Assembly (NCBI GenBank): GCA_905236595.1
Contig: CAJORE010000313.1
Coordinates: forward strand, 1-6,430
DNA: 6,430 nt
Reading direction: 5' to 3'
Source: an uncultured Selenomonadaceae bacterium
GTDB taxonomy: Bacteria > Bacillota > Negativicutes > Selenomonadales > Selenomonadaceae
Shown: positions 6,249 to 6,430 of the stretch, one piece after another
How positions within the stretch are numbered: position 1 is the stretch's first letter
Layout of the letters: the number at the start of each line of letters is the position of its first letter
Notes under the pieces: model-generated
Databases searched by the model: none
Seen by the model: the letters and a program-made list of their open reading frames with translations, nothing else
What the model was told of the DNA's origin: nothing
Program-made: the position numbers and the translations under genes

Positions 6249-6280
6249 TCGCCGCCCCGCAAACTTTTGCGGGGCGGCGA
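6249..6280 (-). terminator. Strong GC-rich hairpin, intrinsic-terminator-like on the - strand
   Basis: The arms TCGCCGCCCCGCAA (6249-6262) and TTGCGGGGCGGCGA (6267-6280) pair perfectly over 14 bases around a 4-base loop. On the - strand the hairpin is followed by seven T (complement of 6242-6248), the form of an intrinsic terminator. On the + strand it is followed by AAAAATAA, with no T run. It lies 22 bases after the pump stop, between two + strand genes. It may still weaken + strand read-through or protect the 3' end of the operon mRNA. Confidence 0.6.
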
Positions 6281-6304
6281 AAAAATAACCGGAGGTAACA
6301 AACA

Positions 6305-6430
6305 ATGGACAACAACATCACCGACGAGCGCTTGACGTGGGACGAAATTGTGGCAAGATACCCCGACAAGTGGGTGGAAATGACGGCGATTGATTGGAAG
6401 AATCAATCGAATGTTCGCTCTGCCGTAGTA
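6305..6430 (+). CDS. Unidentified protein, N-terminal 42 residues (runs off the window)
   Basis: ATG 6305 follows GGAGG (6291-6295) by 9 bases and opens a frame that stays open to the window end. The visible part is acidic and soluble-looking, with a LTWDEIVARYPDKWVEMTAI segment followed by DWKNQSNVRSAVV; there is no signal peptide or membrane helix. The WDEI...YPDKWV pattern recalls small hypothetical proteins of Firmicutes, but I cannot name a family or function. The hairpin before it and its own ribosome site suggest that it begins a separate unit. Confidence 0.75.
   Translation, partial: MDNNITDERLTWDEIVARYPDKWVEMTAIDWKNQSNVRSAVV

Noticed and set aside
5435..6406. Long open frame on the - strand (323 codons) across the pump 3' end, hairpin and next gene
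   Set aside because: It runs through the hairpin and antisense to two supported genes, and has no ribosome site or family-like sequence. It is a shadow frame.
1..6430. CRISPR array, tRNA, rRNA, riboswitch or replication origin
   Set aside because: Read through on both strands: no spaced repeat array, cloverleaf, rRNA-like stretch or conserved leader fold was found, and there are no gaps longer than 175 bases to hold them.

Overview
The window comes from a Gram-negative-type bacterium: it encodes a lipoprotein adaptor and an RND pump that normally work with an outer-membrane channel. G+C is moderate, about 52-62% in hand-counted 60-base blocks of the pump gene. A minimal TatA-TatC pair without TatB, strong GGAGG ribosome sites, TTG/GTG starts and the style of the adaptor C-terminus make me lean towards a diderm Firmicute (Negativicutes-like). 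This is inference; there is no rRNA or marker gene here to prove it.

All genes lie on the + strand. From left to right: a possible 3' end of an unknown gene (2-58); a type II toxin-antitoxin pair, VapB-like (176-406) and VapC PIN toxin (403-777); tatA (793-987) and tatC (984-1787), a compact twin-arginine translocase; a periplasmic adaptor lipoprotein (1814-3019); an AcrB/MexB-type RND transporter (3032-6226); a 78-base gap holding a strong hairpin; and the start of an unrecognised gene running off the right edge (6305-6430). From 176 to 6226 the gaps are 26 bases or less or are ATGA overlaps, and I see no terminator inside, so the six genes could be one transcript. No outer-membrane channel gene and no TetR/MarR-type regulator is present.

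The most interesting structure is at the left. The 21 bases that carry the ribosome site and start codon of tatA (776-796) occur a second time, identically, at 67-87, and the toxin-antitoxin pair sits exactly between the copies. The pair is clearly more AT-rich (23-52% G+C by block) than the genes after it. The simplest reading is that a 709-base toxin-antitoxin unit was inserted at the tatA start with duplication of the leader, so tatA kept a working start while the stranded upstream copy now opens a meaningless or leader-like 40-codon frame. The vapC stop codon is completed by the first two bases of the right-hand copy.

Functionally, TatA/TatC would export folded Tat substrates and the adaptor-RND pair would extrude toxic compounds. 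I see no direct biochemical link between them. Their arrangement suggests shared transcription, now possibly under toxin-antitoxin autoregulation.
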